This document shows positions 9,245 through 18,626 of a DNA stretch of 64,000 nt, piece by piece. The notes under the pieces are model-generated. The model had not been told where the DNA came from. It ran no database searches and saw only the letters and a list, made by a program, of their open reading frames with translations. Within the stretch, counting starts at the first letter, position 1. Each line of letters starts with the position of its first letter. Source of the DNA: Enterococcus hermanniensis (GTDB taxonomy: Bacteria > Bacillota > Bacilli > Lactobacillales > Enterococcaceae); the NCBI RefSeq assembly GCF_001885945.1, contig NZ_JXKQ01000011.1:1-64000 (forward strand), in the 5' to 3' direction. A program made the position numbers and the translations under genes.

Positions 9245-10144
9245 ATGTTACAGGTAGAGCATTTAAGTAAAAGTTTTGGTTCGTATAAAGCATTAGATGA
9301 TATGAACTTTACGATCGAAGATGGGAAAATATTAGGGTTGATTGGTCAAAATGGTGCGGGGAAAACAACGACTTTTCGTCTGATTTTGGATTTTTTATCA
9401 AAGGATGCCGGCAGTGTTTTGTGGAATGGACATCCACTGTCAGGTAAAGATTATAATACGATTGGTTATCTACCCGAAGAACGCGGTCTTTATCCAAAAG
9501 TGACGATCGAGAATCAATTACTCTTTTTTGCTTCACTTAGAGGAAAAAAGAAACAAGAAATTGAACCAAAGATTGATGAATGGATGGATAAATTTCAAGT
9601 CAAAGGGAAGAAAACAGACAAAGTAAAATCTCTTTCAAAAGGGAATCAGCAGAAAGTTCAATTGATCTCAACACTAATTCATGAGCCTAAATTAGTGATT
9701 TTGGATGAACCCTTTAGTGGATTGGATCCAGTCAATGCAGAACTATTGAAAAATGGGATTATTGAACTAAAAGAGAAAGGTTCTTGTGTCATTTTCTCTA
9801 GTCATAATATGGACAATGTTGAAAAAATTTGTGACCACTTGATTATGCTACGTAATGGTGAGACTGTCTTAAATGGAAAAGTCCATGCTATCAGAGAATC
9901 CTTTGGTCGTAGTAAATTATATTTGGATGCTTCTTTGAGTAAATCAGAATTGGAAGCTTTTACTGGGGTTGAAAAAGTAGTGGAAAAAAAAGATGGCAGT
10001 TTTGATCTCACGTTGAATGATCCATCTGCAGGCAAAGAAATTTTTGAACAAGCAACCAAAGATGGCTATATCCCGATGTTCAATCAACAGCCGCCGACTC
10101 TCGAAGAAATTTTTAAATGGAAAGTAGGTGGCACACATGGATAA
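9245..10144 (+). CDS. ABC transporter ATP-binding protein (NatA-like)
   Basis: The 299-aa ATPase of an ABC-2 type exporter has Walker A GQNGAGKTT (about 33-41), signature LSKGNQQKVQ (about 136-145, with Lys in place of the first Gly) and Walker B LVILDEPFSGLDP (about 154-166). A C-terminal extension follows the switch His, as in NatA/YhaQ-type proteins. AAAGGAG precedes the ATG. It overlaps the permease gene by 8 bp and so is translationally coupled. Known relatives export Na+ or peptides and antibiotics; the substrate here is not determined. Confidence 0.9.
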   Translation: MLQVEHLSKSFGSYKALDDMNFTIEDGKILGLIGQNGAGKTTTFRLILDFLSKDAGSVLWNGHPLSGKDYNTIGYLPEERGLYPKVTIENQLLFFASLRGKKKQEIEPKIDEWMDKFQVKGKKTDKVKSLSKGNQQKVQLISTLIHEPKLVILDEPFSGLDPVNAELLKNGIIELKEKGSCVIFSSHNMDNVEKICDHLIMLRNGETVLNGKVHAIRESFGRSKLYLDASLSKSELEAFTGVEKVVEKKDGSFDLTLNDPSAGKEIFEQATKDGYIPMFNQQPPTLEEIFKWKVGGTHG

Positions 10145-11396
10145 GATGGGAATTATTGTTAAAGATGTCTACAAAAAAAATGTCAAGTCAGCTGCTTTTT
10201 TAATCATGATTTTAGCACCTTTCTTAGTCATGGGTATTTTTTATCTATCGCAGCATTTCTTTGGCGATGCAAATGATATCAATAACATCGGAATTGTTAG
10301 TAATCAATCATCCGTAGCCGAAGAATTGGTAAAAACAAAAAACAAAGATTATTCCTTTACAGTCATTTCGAGCGAGAAGGTAGCCCAAAGTCAATTAGAA
10401 GATAAAAAAGTAGATGCTTATCTAACGTTAAAGCTGGGACAAGAAAAAGTTACGGGAAAGCTTTATAGTAAAGCTGCTTTAGGAACTTCAACCGAAACGC
10501 AATTGCAGCAGATACTAAACAATTTGCAAGCATCTATGCGAGCGAGTCAATTAAATCTAACAACCGCACAAGTTCAAAAAGTCATGGAGCCGGCCACTTT
10601 TGAATCGAATAAAGTCACTTTTGAACATGGAAAGATGCAAAGTGACGGCGGAGATTCAAGTATCCAATTTGTTCTTAGTTTTTTAACAACGATCATTATG
10701 TTTGTATTCATCATGAGTTATTCTTCGATTATCGCTCAAGAGATTGCTTCAGAAAAAGGGACCCGAATCATGGAAGTTTTACTGTCCAGTATGAAAGCTA
10801 AGACCCATTATTATGGGAAATTAGTAGCCGTCTTACTAGTAGCACTGACCCAATTACTAATTTACGGTCTGGCATTAGTCATAGGTTATCGGCAATTCAA
10901 AGATTTTCCGATGGTCAAAGAGTTCATGAACAACGTGTCAATCAAAAGTTTATTAGGGAGCAATGTAGTTATTATTATGGCCTTTATGTTGATTGGGATC
11001 TTTTTATACGCGGTCTTGTCTGCGCTTTGTGGTTCGTTAGTTAGTAAGCCGGAAGATACAGCTAAAGCTATTCAGCCAGTTATGTATCTTTCAATGATCG
11101 GATATATGTTAGGGTTAATATTAGGTGCTTCTGATCCAACCAATATTATTATTAAAGTCACGTCCTATATTCCATTTTTATCTTCTTACAGTATGCCGTT
11201 ACGACTAGCGTCTAATACTGCAGGAACTTCTAGCGCATTGATCTCATTAGTTGTGTTGATCGTCTTTACAGTGTTATTGACTATTTTTTCTGCTCAGCTT
11301 TATAAATCAAATGTTTTAGTTTATAGCGAAGGTGGTACGTTCAGTGCATTGAAGCAGTCGATTTCTATCATGAGGAATGATCGTAAAAAGGGCTAA
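10137..11396 (+). CDS. ABC-2 type permease (NatB-like)
   Basis: This 419-aa membrane subunit pairs with the preceding ATPase. One TM segment (about 18-38) is followed by a large extracytoplasmic domain (about 40-175). Five to six TM helices follow (about 180-400). This layout matches NatB/YhaP-type ABC-2 permeases. The ATG at 10137 is preferred to a GTG at 10128 because AGGTGG lies 7 nt upstream, inside the end of the ATPase gene. The Na+-ATPase operon lies 2.8 kb downstream, which makes a Na+ efflux role plausible but unproven. Confidence 0.85.
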   Translation: MDKMGIIVKDVYKKNVKSAAFLIMILAPFLVMGIFYLSQHFFGDANDINNIGIVSNQSSVAEELVKTKNKDYSFTVISSEKVAQSQLEDKKVDAYLTLKLGQEKVTGKLYSKAALGTSTETQLQQILNNLQASMRASQLNLTTAQVQKVMEPATFESNKVTFEHGKMQSDGGDSSIQFVLSFLTTIIMFVFIMSYSSIIAQEIASEKGTRIMEVLLSSMKAKTHYYGKLVAVLLVALTQLLIYGLALVIGYRQFKDFPMVKEFMNNVSIKSLLGSNVVIIMAFMLIGIFLYAVLSALCGSLVSKPEDTAKAIQPVMYLSMIGYMLGLILGASDPTNIIIKVTSYIPFLSSYSMPLRLASNTAGTSSALISLVVLIVFTVLLTIFSAQLYKSNVLVYSEGGTFSALKQSISIMRNDRKKG

Positions 11397-11471
11397 ACAA
11401 ATCATTTGACCAACGAAGGAATGTCTCTCACAATAGAAGTTGTAACACAAACTGCAAGAGGAGGAACTTTG

Positions 11472-12287
11472 ATGGATACAACGAAAAAATTAGCAAATGG
11501 AATCGAAATGCCTCGACTAGGTTTAGGTGTTTGGCGAGTAGAAGAAAATGATGCGACAAATTCAGTTAAATGGGCAATCGAAAATGGTTATCATTTGATT
11601 GATACCGCTGCAGTATACAAAAATGAAAAAGGTGTTGGTGAAGGGATTCGTCAATCAGGTATCAAACGTGAAGACCTATTTGTCACAACCAAACTTTGGA
11701 ATGCGGATCAAGGATATGAATCAGCATTGAAAGCTTTTGATGCCAGTTTAGAACGCTTAGGTTTGGATTATGTGGATCTTTACTTGATTCATTGGCCAGT
11801 GGAAGGAAAATTCAATGATTCTTGGCGTGCAATGGAAGAAATCTATGAAAGTGGCCGTGCTAAAGCTATAGGTGTCTCTAATTTCCACCAACATCATATC
11901 GAAAAATTAATGACGACGGCTAAAATCAAACCCATGGTCGATCAAATCGAATTGCATCCAACCTTCACGCAAGAACCGTTACGTGAATATCTAGCGCAAG
12001 AAGGAATTGCTGTAGAAGCGTGGTCGCCACTGGGCCAAGGTAAGATTTTAGAGAATTCTACTTTAGTTGAAATTGGGCAAAAGCATAACAAATCAGCTGC
12101 TCAAGTAATCATTCGTTGGCATTTACAAAGTGACATCATTGTTATTCCAAAATCCGTCCACGAAGAACGGATCAAAGAAAATTTTGATGTATTTGATTTT
12201 GAATTAAGCTCCGAAGAAATGAAACAAATCGATGGATTGAATATCAATGAACGCCTTGGAGGCGATCCAGACAATTTTAATTTTTAG
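11472..12287 (+). CDS. Aldo/keto reductase
   Basis: This NADPH-dependent carbonyl reductase of the AKR superfamily is 271 aa, close to the size of bacterial AKR5-type enzymes. The tetrad is readable: Asp in DTAAVY, the Tyr of AVYKNE, Lys in TTKLWN and His in LIHWP. The cofactor-binding segment IPKSVHEERIKEN lies near residues 227-239. The ATG at 11472 follows GAGGAGGA; a longer upstream reading has no ribosome site. It is followed by a strong terminator. Likely substrates are methylglyoxal or 2,5-diketo compounds, as in the family. Confidence 0.9.
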   Translation: MDTTKKLANGIEMPRLGLGVWRVEENDATNSVKWAIENGYHLIDTAAVYKNEKGVGEGIRQSGIKREDLFVTTKLWNADQGYESALKAFDASLERLGLDYVDLYLIHWPVEGKFNDSWRAMEEIYESGRAKAIGVSNFHQHHIEKLMTTAKIKPMVDQIELHPTFTQEPLREYLAQEGIAVEAWSPLGQGKILENSTLVEIGQKHNKSAAQVIIRWHLQSDIIVIPKSVHEERIKENFDVFDFELSSEEMKQIDGLNINERLGGDPDNFNF

Positions 12288-12294
12288 CAAATTT

Positions 12295-12341
12295 AAAAGT
12301 ACTTGTAGTGAATCCCTGATTGATTCACTACAAGTACTTTT
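12295..12341 (+). terminator. Terminator of the aldo/keto reductase gene
   Basis: A perfect 20-bp stem has arms 12295-12314 and 12322-12341 around a 7-nt loop. The flanks are A-rich before and T-rich after (TTTTTTAT). Confidence 0.85.
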
Positions 12342-12481
12342 TTATTTATTTTTTATCTTTAACAAAATGAATGTTTTTGATTTTTTAGTTGTTTATAAAA
12401 AAGCGAGTAGTGACAAAATTATGCTAATATTTTTGAAAAAGGAGAAAGTCCACTGAATAGTTTGTTGGTAAAAATCCATTC

Positions 12482-12830
12482 TTTCGTTTAGGGTGCGCCA
12501 TTGATTTAGGGATTGGAACTGGAAACATCGTTGGCGTAGCTACAGCAATAGTAGTGAGTGGTCAGGGAACATTATTTTGGTTAGAGATCGCTGGCTTTTT
12601 AAGGGAGGGCTATAAAATATGCGGAAGGCTTATTAGCCGTAAAATATCGAAGTTTGATGAGCATGGGAACGCATTAGGCGGACCATTTTATTACAGCGAA
12701 AATGGTTTGGGAGAACGCTTTCGTTGGCTTATTTTGGATTGGGGTTTTCGCTCAAATCAACGGAATCCTTTTAGCAGTAGAAAAATTTCCGATCCAAATG
12801 AAATGTATGCGATTTCTTTGCCTAACAATA
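12482..12830 (+). pseudogene. Decayed alanine:cation symporter (AGCS family)
   Basis: Pieces of a Na+/alanine symporter are spread over different frames. GTGNIVGVATAI appears from about 12513, KYAEGLLAVKYR in a second frame near 12616, GNALGGPFYYSENGLGERFRWL again in the first frame near 12667, and FAQINGILLAVE in another frame near 12747. These are hallmark AGCS segments corresponding roughly to residues 70-190 of a 450-aa protein. The 5' end and most of the 3' end are missing and there are at least three frame changes. It is therefore not functional. Confidence 0.8.
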
Positions 12831-12840
12831 AGTATTCCTA

Positions 12841-13000
12841 GGCATTGATCATCACTGGAATACTAGTCACTGGACTCGTTGTGATTGTATTGATCGTAAT
12901 ATATAAAAAGGAATTGCTTGAGGAACTTTTTCAAAAGAAGCTGGTCTCAGTTAAAAACAAGATCTTTCGACTCTGGATAAAGAATAAAAAACTGACATGA
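12841..13000 (+). pseudogene. Possible C-terminal remnant of a membrane protein
   Basis: Downstream of the symporter remnant an open frame without a start reads as a hydrophobic helix (ITGILVTGLVVIVLIVIYKK). A basic tail follows, ending at a TGA near 13000. It could be the far end of the same transporter after an internal deletion, or of another membrane protein. Confidence 0.35.
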
Positions 13001-13032
13001 AGAAGCTCATGACAGTTTTTACTGATTTAATA

Positions 13033-13758
13033 CTATTCAAAGTCTTGTACAAAATAATCAAATAGGCGTTGTTCTTTCGGATCGTTCTTATGCGTCAATT
13101 CGGGGTGCCATTGGACACCGAGAATTTTGTGGCTACGATCGCGACTTTCAACCGCTTCGATGATTCCATCCGCTGACCAAGCAATCGGTACTAGACTTTC
13201 TGCCAAATCTTTCAATGCTTGGTGATGATAAGAGTTGACCTGATTTTTTTCTCCTAAAATTCCAGCTAGGGTTGAATCCCCCTTAACTGTAACAGAGTGT
13301 AAGCCAAAATCGGGAACAGTCGGAAACATATCGTGTTTGACTGTCCAATTTTCATAGTCTGATAAATCTTGATATAGGGTGCCACCTAAAGTCACGTTTA
13401 GTAACTGGGTACCACGGCAAATTGTAAAAATGGGTTTGTTTTGTTTGATGGCTTCTTTGATCAAAGCCATTTCAAAAGTATCACGTTCCATACTTGTTGC
13501 GCCCAATTTCGGATCAGGTTCTTCACCATACAAAATCGGGGAGACATCTTGTCCACCGGCTAATAATAACTTATCGATAGTTGCTATATACGTGCTAGCT
13601 AGTTCTGGATCACTGATGGGTAATAGAACCGGAACCCCTCCAGCTTGATGGATTCCATCGATAAATCCTTGAGGGCTGTAAGTAAACTGTTGATCAAAAA
13701 AATCTTGATTCTTTTGATAATGCTGACTTGCTGCGATACCAATAATTGCTTTTGTCAA
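13033..13758 (-). CDS. Class I glutamine amidotransferase-like hydrolase (PuuD/peptidase C26 family)
   Basis: This gamma-glutamyl hydrolase-like protein of 241 aa resembles PuuD-type gamma-glutamyl-GABA hydrolases. The nucleophile Cys is in FTICRGTQ and the His-Glu pair in QWHPE. An N-terminal GIAAS-type strand and the LLLAGGQDVSP motif are present. The TTG start at 13758 gives MTKAIIGIAAS and has GAGGTGG 5 nt upstream; a longer ATG reading from 13854 has no ribosome site. The exact substrate is unknown; there is no polyamine operon nearby. Confidence 0.85.
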   Translation of the reverse strand: MTKAIIGIAASQHYQKNQDFFDQQFTYSPQGFIDGIHQAGGVPVLLPISDPELASTYIATIDKLLLAGGQDVSPILYGEEPDPKLGATSMERDTFEMALIKEAIKQNKPIFTICRGTQLLNVTLGGTLYQDLSDYENWTVKHDMFPTVPDFGLHSVTVKGDSTLAGILGEKNQVNSYHHQALKDLAESLVPIAWSADGIIEAVESRDRSHKILGVQWHPELTHKNDPKEQRLFDYFVQDFE

Positions 13759-14074
13759 AAAGGCCACCTCTTTATTTGATTTAATCGTTACGTTGTTAGG
13801 CTTAAATATGAATACTAAAAATCTTTCATACTTCTTTCTTATCATAGTTGCCAAAGTATAGCAAGAATTGCGCTACGCGTTAAAACCAAGAACCTATCTA
13901 GCTGAAAAATTTATGATCGAAGGAAAGAATTTTAATTGTTTGAAGGTTTAGTGTGATGTCAAAAAATTATACTTTTAAATAAGATAAAACCAAAATTTGT
14001 TTATGTAGAACGAAAGATCCACTTTTCAGATCTAACCACTTTTGAATTTTAGGTCTTTTTTTTAGTTAGCGTAT
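13759..14074. other. Intergenic region before the V-ATPase promoter
   Basis: About 315 bp without a supported gene. It contains the divergent upstream region of the amidotransferase-like gene. A weak hairpin AGATCT/AGGTCT with an eight-T run lies near 14028-14060. That hairpin could end a short transcript, but no coding sequence is seen. Confidence 0.5.
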
Positions 14075-14104
14075 TTGTTACACTGAAAAAGAGATTTTTA
14101 TAAA
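14075..14104 (+). promoter_or_regulatory. Promoter of the ntp (V-ATPase) operon
   Basis: TTGTTA and TATAAA are separated by 18 bp. The predicted start of transcription is near 14111, about 95 nt before the ntpF start and just before the hairpin leader. Confidence 0.6.
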
Positions 14105-14110
14105 TTACAA

Positions 14111-14186
14111 TGGTTGGGCGCAAGCTTCAAGGATCATGTTCTTCAAGGGGTGAGAAGAACGGTCTAAGAGCTTGCGCTCTTTTTGT
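14111..14186 (+). promoter_or_regulatory. Attenuator-like structured leader of the ntp operon
   Basis: The predicted leader RNA folds into one long rod. GCGCAAGCT (14118-14126) pairs with AGCTTGCGC (14169-14177), a perfect 9-bp stem. A TCAAG/TAAG internal loop follows, then GATC pairs with GGTC. After an AT bulge, GTTCTTC pairs with GAAGAAC around a 9-nt loop AAGGGGTGA. The T-rich run TCTTTTTG follows directly. This has the form of an intrinsic terminator with a conserved-looking internal loop, 10 nt before the ntpF ribosome site. Na+-sensing riboswitches (DUF1646/Na+-I class) are known upstream of Na+ transport and Na+-ATPase genes. Membership here is a hypothesis. Confidence 0.55.
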
Positions 14187-14206
14187 ATCAAAAAGGGAGG
14201 GTTTAT

Positions 14207-14530
14207 GTGTTAGAAGCTTTGGAAAAAATAAAAATAGCAGAAGAACAAAATGAATTAAAGAAAGAATCTTTGCAGAGAGAATTAGCCGCATATGAAACAG
14301 ATAAAAAACAAGAGTTACAGGTAAGAAAAAATCAATTGAAAGAAGAATTTTCTAGCATGGTTAATACTCAAACACACAGTTTAGCGCAATCTTTGGAAGT
14401 AAAAAAACAAAAATTTGCTGAGACAGCCGATATAGAAATTAACCAGATGGAGGAAAATTATTCAGTAAAACAAGCACAGATGATTCAAATGATAATCGAA
14501 AGGGTGATCATAGAATATGGCAGTCAGTAA
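14207..14530 (+). CDS. ntpF: V-type Na+-ATPase subunit G (peripheral stalk; NtpF)
   Basis: This peripheral stalk subunit pairs with NtpE to hold the V1 head against the NtpI membrane subunit. The 107-aa protein is almost entirely a charged alpha-helix (Glu/Lys/Gln-rich), as in the family. The GTG start at 14207 is chosen because GGGAGGG sits 5 nt upstream; the ATG two bases earlier is out of frame and meets a stop at once. It is first of nine ntp genes and overlaps ntpI by 14 bp. Confidence 0.85.
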   Translation: MLEALEKIKIAEEQNELKKESLQRELAAYETDKKQELQVRKNQLKEEFSSMVNTQTHSLAQSLEVKKQKFAETADIEINQMEENYSVKQAQMIQMIIERVIIEYGSQ

Positions 14531-16478
14531 AATGAGTAAACTGACGTTGATTGCCCAACAAGGGTATAGCGAAGAAATACTTTCAGCAATCCAAGGATTT
14601 CAAGGGGTGGAAATTCGAGATCTCTTTCAACAAACAGTCAGTAATGAATGGGTAGCGGATTATTTTAATGAGCTAAAACCTTTAACTAGTCAGACTGAAT
14701 TGGCAAAAATTGAAGATCAGTTGAAGCAGATAGATGAGGCCATTCGCTTTATCGAACATCATGGCAGTAGTAAGGAAAAAGGGCTCCATTTAAAACGTCG
14801 ACAAGCGACACTACAAGTGTTGGAAGGAACATTTGATGAGACGAATTTTTTAGCTGAGCTAACAAACATTCAGAATTTAGAAAAAGATTTTTTTAGGATT
14901 GAAGCAAAAAGACTAGCCTTACAAGAAGAAGAGAATCTCTTACAAAAATGGCAATCCTTAGATTTTGTACCAAAGAACTATTCACTCCGTTCAATCGAGA
15001 TTTTTTTAGGTAGCAGCGATTCTGAAGTATGGAGCCAATTCGAGTGCCAAGTTAAAACGCAACAAATTTATTATGAAGCGATTTATAGCGATGATCAAAG
15101 AGTTCATTTTGTAATGCTGTATCTGCGAGAAAAAAAAGAACCCGTTCAGGAGTTAATTCAGCAATTTAGCATCGATCGATTTCATTATGACTTGCCTATA
15201 TTACCTAAAGAAAAATTGACAGAAATCCAAAAAGCATTATTTGAATTAATTGATGAACAGAAGCTTTTGGTTCGGTTGATTGGGCAGAAAAAAATCATGA
15301 TTGAAAAATTAGAGTTAGCAGAAGAAGTTTTGTTAGCTAAAAAAAATCGTTGGCTAATTTATCATCGTTTTATTAAAAATGAGCGCGTCTTTCTTTTGCA
15401 AGGTTGGGTAGAAACAGAAACGTTCGAAGCCTTAAAAATTTTTATAGGAGAATTAGTGGGTCAAGAGAACTTCTATCTGGAATTTGAAGCACCAACAAAA
15501 ACTGAAATCAGTGAAGAAGTTCCAACGAAGTTAAAAAATAATCGATTTGTCCGTCCGTTCGAGTTGTTGACGGAAATGTATAGTTTGCCAAAATATCACG
15601 AGGTCGATCCAACACCTTGGTTCATGCCTTTCTATTTTGTGTTTTTCGGTATGATGGTAGCTGATGCAGGTTACGGGGCATTGATGTTAGTTGCGACTAC
15701 TATCGCATTACGCGCGGTACTGCCACGGGGAACGGAACGATTTATGCACTTTTTCCAAATCTTAGCTGTACCAACGATTTTATGGGGCTTGATTTATAAC
15801 TCTTTTTTTGGTTTTTCACTTAGTTATCAGCCCCTCCTTTCTACTAGCGATGACGTAATCAGTATTTTGATCCTATCAATCATTTTTGGCGTTATTCAAA
15901 TTTTTATGGGGTTAGGCTTAGCTGCTCGAGAAAACATCAAAGCTAAAAATTATCTTGGAGCTATCTCAGACGGCTTTGCGTGGCAAGGAATCATGGTCGG
16001 CGCCATTATTGGCGGTCTAGGAAAAATGTTTATGAACAGTCATTCCCTCTTTATGCTTGGTGGTATCCTCGCCGGATTCAGCGCATTGATGATCATGATT
16101 ACGCCGATGATTCAAGCAAAATCAAAGATTCAAGGACTTGCTTCTGGTGCCTATAAACTTTACGGAATCACAGGGTACATTGGAGATTTGGTTAGCTATA
16201 CTCGTTTGATGGCGCTTGGAATTTCTGGTGGTAGTATAGCTGCTGCTTTTAATATGTTAGTGAGCTATATGCCGCCAGTTGCTCGATTTAGTGTGGGGAT
16301 TTTACTAATGGTGTTACTACATGGATTGAATATCTTTTTATCTTTATTGTCAGCTTACGTTCATGGTGCACGCTTACAGTACGTGGAATTTTTCGGTAAA
16401 TTTTATGAAGGCGGCGGTCGGGCTTTCCGTCCATTAAAAACGGAAGAAAAATATGTAAATATCAAACAAGAAAAATAA
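14517..16478 (+). CDS. ntpI: V-type Na+-ATPase subunit a (NtpI)
   Basis: This membrane stator subunit provides the two ion half-channels against the NtpK ring. The 653-aa protein has a long cytoplasmic N-terminal domain (about 1-345) with coiled-coil stretches and a C-terminal half with seven to eight TM helices starting near residue 365. The conserved segment YTRLMALGISGGSIAAAFN (about 560-578) carries the essential Arg. AAAGGGTGA precedes the ATG; a second in-frame ATG at 14532 is the alternative start. Length matches E. hirae-type NtpI. Confidence 0.95.
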   Translation: MAVSKMSKLTLIAQQGYSEEILSAIQGFQGVEIRDLFQQTVSNEWVADYFNELKPLTSQTELAKIEDQLKQIDEAIRFIEHHGSSKEKGLHLKRRQATLQVLEGTFDETNFLAELTNIQNLEKDFFRIEAKRLALQEEENLLQKWQSLDFVPKNYSLRSIEIFLGSSDSEVWSQFECQVKTQQIYYEAIYSDDQRVHFVMLYLREKKEPVQELIQQFSIDRFHYDLPILPKEKLTEIQKALFELIDEQKLLVRLIGQKKIMIEKLELAEEVLLAKKNRWLIYHRFIKNERVFLLQGWVETETFEALKIFIGELVGQENFYLEFEAPTKTEISEEVPTKLKNNRFVRPFELLTEMYSLPKYHEVDPTPWFMPFYFVFFGMMVADAGYGALMLVATTIALRAVLPRGTERFMHFFQILAVPTILWGLIYNSFFGFSLSYQPLLSTSDDVISILILSIIFGVIQIFMGLGLAARENIKAKNYLGAISDGFAWQGIMVGAIIGGLGKMFMNSHSLFMLGGILAGFSALMIMITPMIQAKSKIQGLASGAYKLYGITGYIGDLVSYTRLMALGISGGSIAAAFNMLVSYMPPVARFSVGILLMVLLHGLNIFLSLLSAYVHGARLQYVEFFGKFYEGGGRAFRPLKTEEKYVNIKQEK

Positions 16479-16493
16479 TTGGAGGAATTTTAA

Positions 16494-16967
<474 letters not shown>

Positions 16968-17037
16968 ACAAATAATTTCGACTGAAGATCAACTTTATTT
17001 TTAGTTTGAAAAACGAAGAGGTAAAAGGAGTTTTTTG

Positions 17038-17619
17038 ATGGAAGCAATTGAGAAGATAGTTGAGCAATTGAATCAACAAGGTGAGTTAGAACGTCAGCAA
17101 TTAAAACAAGCAGAAATTACTCGGATCGACCAAACTTATCAAGCAGAATTACAGGAAATAGAAGAAGATCATCAAAAACGCTTAGAAAAGAGAATAGTGG
17201 AATTAAAAAATAGCTATAAGCAAAACAGCAATCGTCTTAACGTCTCGCAAAAACAAGTGATTCTTAACCATAAACAGGCAATTCTAGAACGAATTTTTAA
17301 TGAAACAATCCTGGAAATGGAAAAAATTCCAAGGATAAACCAACATGAATTTGCGCACAACGCCTTATCGGGACTGAAATTATCTGGTGAATGGGTTTTT
17401 AGTGTGGGTGAAAAATCGACAAGTATTTTTAATGAACAGTGGTTAGACCAACAAAATGAAGTACTTCCCTACCGATTAGTAAGGGGAGCTAAAATTTCAG
17501 GTCAAGCGGGATTTTTGCTAGACAAAGCAGGTGTACAATATAACTTCCTTTATCAAAGTTTGATAAGAGAGCTTCAATTAAGAGAAAGTTTCCAATTCGC
17601 TCAAAGGCTTTTTGAATAG
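17038..17619 (+). CDS. ntpE: V-type Na+-ATPase subunit E (peripheral stalk)
   Basis: This 193-aa peripheral stalk subunit forms EG heterodimers with NtpF. The first 110 residues are a long charged helix; the C-terminal part is the globular domain that contacts the NtpB top. The ATG at 17038 follows AAAGGAG by 7 nt. A 67-nt spacer separates it from ntpK, the largest gap inside the operon apart from the leader. No terminator is visible there, so it may hold an RNA-processing or stability element. Confidence 0.9.
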   Translation: MEAIEKIVEQLNQQGELERQQLKQAEITRIDQTYQAELQEIEEDHQKRLEKRIVELKNSYKQNSNRLNVSQKQVILNHKQAILERIFNETILEMEKIPRINQHEFAHNALSGLKLSGEWVFSVGEKSTSIFNEQWLDQQNEVLPYRLVRGAKISGQAGFLLDKAGVQYNFLYQSLIRELQLRESFQFAQRLFE

Positions 17620-17630
17620 GAGGGGATAGA

Positions 17631-18626
17631 ATGAAGCAAATGACGTACCATGAATTAAATCCGTTAATACGTTTGAAAGAAATGGAATTACTAACATCTG
17701 AGCAAATGTCACAGATGTTAGAAGCGGCTGATTTAAAAACAGTAGAAGGGATCCTTAGTGGAACAAGCTATGGAATCTATCTAACAGTAGATTTTCCTGA
17801 TAATTTTGAAAAAATATTTGAACAAGCAGAGTCAGATTTATTTACGGAGCTAGTTCCATTGGTTCCGGATCCAAATGTAATTTGGATCTATACCATGCGT
17901 TCGACTTTTCATAATCTTAAGGCCCTAATCAAAGCAGAATTATTAAAGCAAAATTTTGATGAACTTTATCTTTTCGATGGCTTTTACTCGTTAGAAAAAA
18001 TAAAAACGGCGATTCGGAATGGTCGGGCGACTGGATTACCTGAGTGTTTACTTGAAAGTATTCAGGAAGTGCGGGAGCATTTTGAAGAGTCCAATAGTTT
18101 ACAAGGAATCGATATTATTTTGGATCGTAATTATCTATCTTGTCAACGAGAACTAGCAGAGCAAATCGGAGAACCTGAATTGTTAGCAGAAGTCATCAGT
18201 TTTATTGATTTTACCAATATTTTAATGACAGCACGAGGAATCAAACAAAAAAGAACCCGTAATTTTATGTCGACTGTTTTATCTAGTCAAGGTAGTATTC
18301 CCAAAGTAGAATTATTGTCTTATATAGAAACTAGTTTAGAACAACTAACAGACTATTTACGTTCAACTGACTATGGTGAAATGATTGTGACGATTGTTCA
18401 AGAAACTAGTTTAGATTTAACACAGTTAGAACGAGTATGTGATGATTATTTGACCAAATTTTATGAAGCTGCTCAAACCCAAGCATTTGGTCCGTTACCT
18501 GTATTAGCCTTGTTAAATGCGAAAGCAATCGAAATGAAGAATTTACGATTGATTATTACGGGAAAACAAGTTGGTCTATCAACAAAACAGATTAGAGAGA
18601 GGATGCGTGTGATCTATGGCACATAG
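17631..18626 (+). CDS. ntpC: V-type Na+-ATPase subunit d (NtpC)
   Basis: This 331-aa subunit is the funnel-like socket that links the central shaft to the c ring. It is almost all alpha-helical, with pseudo-repeats of the AC39/d family. The C-terminal segment [16 protein letters not shown] matches the conserved 'E-x-x-N-L-R' signature. Its ATG follows AGGAGGGG. It overlaps ntpG by 11 bp. Confidence 0.92.
   Translation: MKQMTYHELNPLIRLKEMELLTSEQMSQMLEAADLKTVEGILSGTSYGIYLTVDFPDNFEKIFEQAESDLFTELVPLVPDPNVIWIYTMRSTFHNLKALIKAELLKQNFDELYLFDGFYSLEKIKTAIRNGRATGLPECLLESIQEVREHFEESNSLQGIDIILDRNYLSCQRELAEQIGEPELLAEVISFIDFTNILMTARGIKQKRTRNFMSTVLSSQGSIPKVELLSYIETSLEQLTDYLRSTDYGEMIVTIVQETSLDLTQLERVCDDYLTKFYEAAQTQAFGPLPVLALLNAKAIEMKNLRLIITGKQVGLSTKQIRERMRVIYGT

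Noticed and set aside
13759-14074. A coding gene in the gap before the V-ATPase promoter
   Set aside because: All frames are short and lack ribosome sites; only a weak hairpin was seen.
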